Shown: piece after piece, positions 5,403 through 7,639 of the stretch | How the letters are laid out: each line of letters opens with the position of its first letter | Position numbering within the stretch: the first letter of the stretch is position 1 | DNA from: Dehalococcoidia bacterium | GTDB taxonomy: Bacteria > Chloroflexota > Dehalococcoidia > GIF9 > UBA5620 | Assembly (NCBI GenBank): GCA_016783225.1 | Contig: JADHWZ010000110.1 | Location: 1 to 7,639 of the forward strand | Direction: 5' to 3' | Length of the DNA stretch: 7,639 nt | Notes under the pieces: model-generated | What the model was told of the DNA's origin: nothing | Seen by the model: the letters and a program-made list of their open reading frames with translations, nothing else | Databases searched by the model: none | Position numbers and translations under genes: made by a program

Positions 5403-6071
5403 ATGCGTTTGTTTCTAGATACAGCCAATCTTGACCATATCCGGCACGGAGTCAGGCTGGGAGTAATCACCGGTGTGACCACTAACCCGAGCCTGGTATC
5501 GAAAGAGGGCAAGGTAGATTACAGACGCCTTGTCCAGGAAATCTGTTCCATTGTTCCTGGCCCGGTTTCCACCGAGGTGTTAGGCCAGGATGTCTCGGCG
5601 ATGGTTACCGAAGCCAGGCAAATTGCTGGCTGGGCAGAAAACGTGGTAGTAAAAATCCCCGCCAGCCTCGAAGGGCTTGAAGCCACCCATCAATTAGCCA
5701 GGGAAAACATAAAGGTGAACTTCACACTCTGTTTCTCGGTAAACCAGGCTCTGCTCGCCGCTCAGGCGGGAGCTGCCTTCGTCAGCCCCTTTGTCGGCAG
5801 ACTCGACGATATCGGCGAACATGGCATGAGGCTCGTAAAAGACATTGTCGAGGTGTTTCACAAATACCCTGATTCTATTAAGACGCAGGTGATCGCCGCC
5901 AGTATCAGGCACCCCCGGCACTGTGTCGAGGCGGCTGAAGCTGGTGCCCACATTGCCACCGTTCCCTACCAGGTACTGACGCAAATGATCAGGCATCCAC
6001 TGACTGACATCGGTATCAGCCGCTTTCTGGAGGACTGGCACAAGGTCATGGGTGAAGGCAAAAGCATTTAG
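5403..6071 (+). CDS. tal: transaldolase, TalC/FSA-like small type
   Basis: This cytosolic TIM-barrel enzyme moves a dihydroxyacetone unit between sugar phosphates in the non-oxidative pentose phosphate pathway. Its 222 residues fit the small (about 215-residue) family shared with fructose-6-phosphate aldolase. FLDTAN opens the barrel, with Asp6 in place; GVTTNPSL (24-31) follows; VVKIP carries the Schiff-base Lys84; NFTLCFS and [13 protein letters not shown] follow. Residue 130 is Phe. In this superfamily Phe here goes with transaldolase activity and Tyr with fructose-6-phosphate aldolase activity, so transaldolase is the better name. It is intact at both ends and sits between the broken protease and rho, 88 bases before the latter. 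Confidence 0.93.
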   Translation: MRLFLDTANLDHIRHGVRLGVITGVTTNPSLVSKEGKVDYRRLVQEICSIVPGPVSTEVLGQDVSAMVTEARQIAGWAENVVVKIPASLEGLEATHQLARENIKVNFTLCFSVNQALLAAQAGAAFVSPFVGRLDDIGEHGMRLVKDIVEVFHKYPDSIKTQVIAASIRHPRHCVEAAEAGAHIATVPYQVLTQMIRHPLTDIGISRFLEDWHKVMGEGKSI

Positions 6072-6145
6072 CCGATGCCAGTGGCCAATAATGAGTTGCC
6101 AATGCACATGTATCAAGAAGAACACCTGCCGGCACAAGGAAATGT

Positions 6146-6151
6146 GAGAGG
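6146..6151 (+). promoter_or_regulatory. ribosome binding site of rho
   Basis: GAGAGG lies 8 bases before ATG 6160 and supports that start. The 88-base gap from the transaldolase shows no clear promoter or terminator, so rho is probably read from the pyrG promoter. Confidence 0.7.
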
Positions 6152-6159
6152 TTAGCAAA

Positions 6160-7422
6160 ATGAATATTTCCGAACTGGAAACGAAAACTCGCGAGGAACT
6201 GGTCGAGTTGGCCAAACAGCAAGAAGTCGAAGGTTACAGCGCACTGAAAAAGTCGGATCTCATTATGCGCCTGGTCCAGGCACAAACCGAGCAGCAGGGC
6301 TATCTGTTCGTGGGCGGCATCCTGGATACTGTGGACGAGGGCTATGGCTTCTTACGCACGGATACCCTGCTCCCTGGCCCCAACGACATATACATTTCCA
6401 ACTCCCAGATTCGCCGCTTCAGTCTCAGGAACGGCGACACTGTCTCCGGACAGGGCAGGCCACCTAAGAACGGTGAAAGATATTGCAGCCTGCTCCGCGT
6501 GGAGGCAATTAACGGGGTCGACCCTGAGCAATCCAGGAGCCGGCCTCATTTCGGCTCTCTAACACCTACTTTCCCCGATAATCTATTCAACCTGGAGACT
6601 GACCCTCGCAACCTATCAACGCGGCTCATCAACTTGATTGCTCCTATCGGCCGAGGCCAGCGTGGGCTTATCGTGTCGCCACCCAAAGCCGGCAAAACCG
6701 TGGTTCTGAAGCATATAGCCAATGCCATCGCCACTCACTACAGTGAGCCTCACCTCATGGTCTGTCTTACTGGCGAAAGACCCGAGGAAGTTACCGACAT
6801 GAAGCGCTCGGTGAAAGCCGAAGTTGTTGCCGCTACCTTCGACGAGCCGGTAGAGAACCAGACTCGAGTAGCTGAATTAGCCTTGGAGCGAGCCAAAAGG
6901 CTGGTAGAGTTAGGCAAGGATGTAATCATTCTGCTCGACGGCATTACCCGGTTAACCCGCGCCTACAACCTGGCGATGCCTGCCAGCGGGCGCACCCTAT
7001 CCGGCGGTATCGATTCCGCAGCCCTCCATCCACCCAAGCGGTTCTTCGGCGCAGCCCGCAATAGTGAAGAGGGCGGCAGCCTGACCATTATCGCTACTTG
7101 CCTGATCGATACAGGCAGCCGCATGGATGAGTTGATTTACGAGGAATTCAAGGGCACCGGAAACATGGAATTGCACCTGGACCGTCGGCTGGCCGAAAAA
7201 AGAGTCTTCCCTGCTATGGATATCCTGCACAGTGGCACCCGCCGCGAGGAACTGCTGCTCGATGAGACCACGCTAAAACAGGTTTGGCTATTGCGGCGCA
7301 TGGTCAGCATGCTGGCCGAGGACTCGGCAAACGAGACTGAAGCCACTACAAGGCTTATCGACCGCCTGGCCAAAACCCAGACCAATGCTGAATTCCTGTC
7401 AACCTTATCCAAAGATACGTAG
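6160..7422 (+). CDS. rho: transcription termination factor Rho
   Basis: This hexameric RNA-dependent ATPase ends transcription by pulling nascent RNA. Its 420 residues match the compact form of the family (E. coli 419), without the long N-terminal insertion seen in some phyla. A SAP-like Rho N-domain (1-42) precedes a cold-shock-type RNA-binding domain (about 47-118) and the RecA-like motor. Walker A is PPKAGKT (Lys179), catalytic Glu206 is in TGERPEE, Walker B ends at Asp260, the Q-loop is SGRTLSGG (276-283), the R-loop is KGTGN (331-335), and the arginine finger is Arg361. Numbering runs 5 below E. coli throughout the motor. Odd points are Gly261 where E. coli has Ser266, and conservative Q-loop changes (Arg278 for Lys283, Ser281 for Thr286). 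The ribosome site supports ATG 6160. All catalytic residues are present. Confidence 0.97.
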   Translation: MNISELETKTREELVELAKQQEVEGYSALKKSDLIMRLVQAQTEQQGYLFVGGILDTVDEGYGFLRTDTLLPGPNDIYISNSQIRRFSLRNGDTVSGQGRPPKNGERYCSLLRVEAINGVDPEQSRSRPHFGSLTPTFPDNLFNLETDPRNLSTRLINLIAPIGRGQRGLIVSPPKAGKTVVLKHIANAIATHYSEPHLMVCLTGERPEEVTDMKRSVKAEVVAATFDEPVENQTRVAELALERAKRLVELGKDVIILLDGITRLTRAYNLAMPASGRTLSGGIDSAALHPPKRFFGAARNSEEGGSLTIIATCLIDTGSRMDELIYEEFKGTGNMELHLDRRLAEKRVFPAMDILHSGTRREELLLDETTLKQVWLLRRMVSMLAEDSANETEATTRLIDRLAKTQTNAEFLSTLSKDT

Positions 7423-7486
7423 CGAACTGTGTCTAGGATACCGGCCCACCTTTCCTATATCTAAAGCACCCAGCTACTCTACATGT

Positions 7487-7604
7487 CATTCTGAGCCCTT
7501 TGCCAGCCATCCGCCACCTCCCTGCCAAGCTTACCCTGAGGCATACGAGATTCTTGGCGGAGCCTGTCCCGAGCTGCATAAGATTCTTCACTCCGCTCAG
7601 AATG
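7487..7604. repeat. dispersed inverted repeat after rho
   Basis: CATTCTGAGC (7487-7496) is the exact reverse complement of 7595-7604. Between them AGATTCTT occurs twice (7548-7555 and 7581-7588). CTGTCCC (7564-7570) also pairs with GGGACAG (7627-7633). From memory, sequence of the type ATTCTGAGC...GCTCAGAAT is common between genes in related Chloroflexota. I see no gene in 7423-7639 and no clear rho terminator. Confidence 0.5.
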
Positions 7605-7639
7605 GCCAGGGAAGAGCGCAGAATGAGGGACAGCTGTCT

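Noticed and set aside
5694..6215. 173-codon frame on the - strand across tal and the start of rho
   Set aside because: It overlaps two well-supported genes and has no recognisable domain.
7137..7412. 91-codon frame on the - strand within rho
   Set aside because: The serine-rich translation is typical of an antisense shadow of a charged coding region.

Overview
The window reads as chromosome of a Chloroflexota bacterium, most likely an uncultured Dehalococcoidia. This is inferred from three things: the order CTP synthase - transaldolase - Rho, which from memory matches Dehalococcoides-like genomes; surface proteins made of Ig-like, FnIII-like and CARDB-like domains with a C-terminal membrane anchor; and intergenic spaces crowded with short palindromic repeats. 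No 16S gene or other taxonomic marker is present, so the class assignment is moderate.

All intact genes lie on the + strand. Positions 1-416 hold palindromes, A/T-rich repeat sequence and, at the end, a strong sigma70-type promoter only a few bases before the first start codon. Positions 417-1649 encode a secreted, probably lipidated protein with one Ig-like and two FnIII-like domains. A 519-base gap follows, with an 88-bp MITE-like hairpin, a second consensus promoter and a long, foldable 5' leader. That leader precedes a small CARDB-like protein (2169-2726) with the same kind of C-terminal anchor. A strong hairpin closes that unit. The next 750 bases hold a possible decayed coding fragment on the - strand, a cluster of palindromic repeats that mirrors the one at the left end, and a perfect-consensus promoter for the housekeeping operon.

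The operon is pyrG (3484-5115), a frameshifted and truncated retropepsin-like aspartic protease (5123-5393), a TalC-type transaldolase (5403-6071) and rho (6160-7422). The last 217 bases contain only dispersed repeats. PyrG makes CTP from UTP, the transaldolase works in the non-oxidative pentose phosphate pathway that supplies ribose for nucleotides, and Rho terminates transcription.

No clearly new system is present. The best leads are the switch-like leader of the CARDB gene, the broken protease inside the core operon, the mirrored palindrome clusters on either side of the two surface-protein genes, the leaderless promoter of the first gene, and a Rho that carries glycine at a position linked to bicyclomycin sensitivity.
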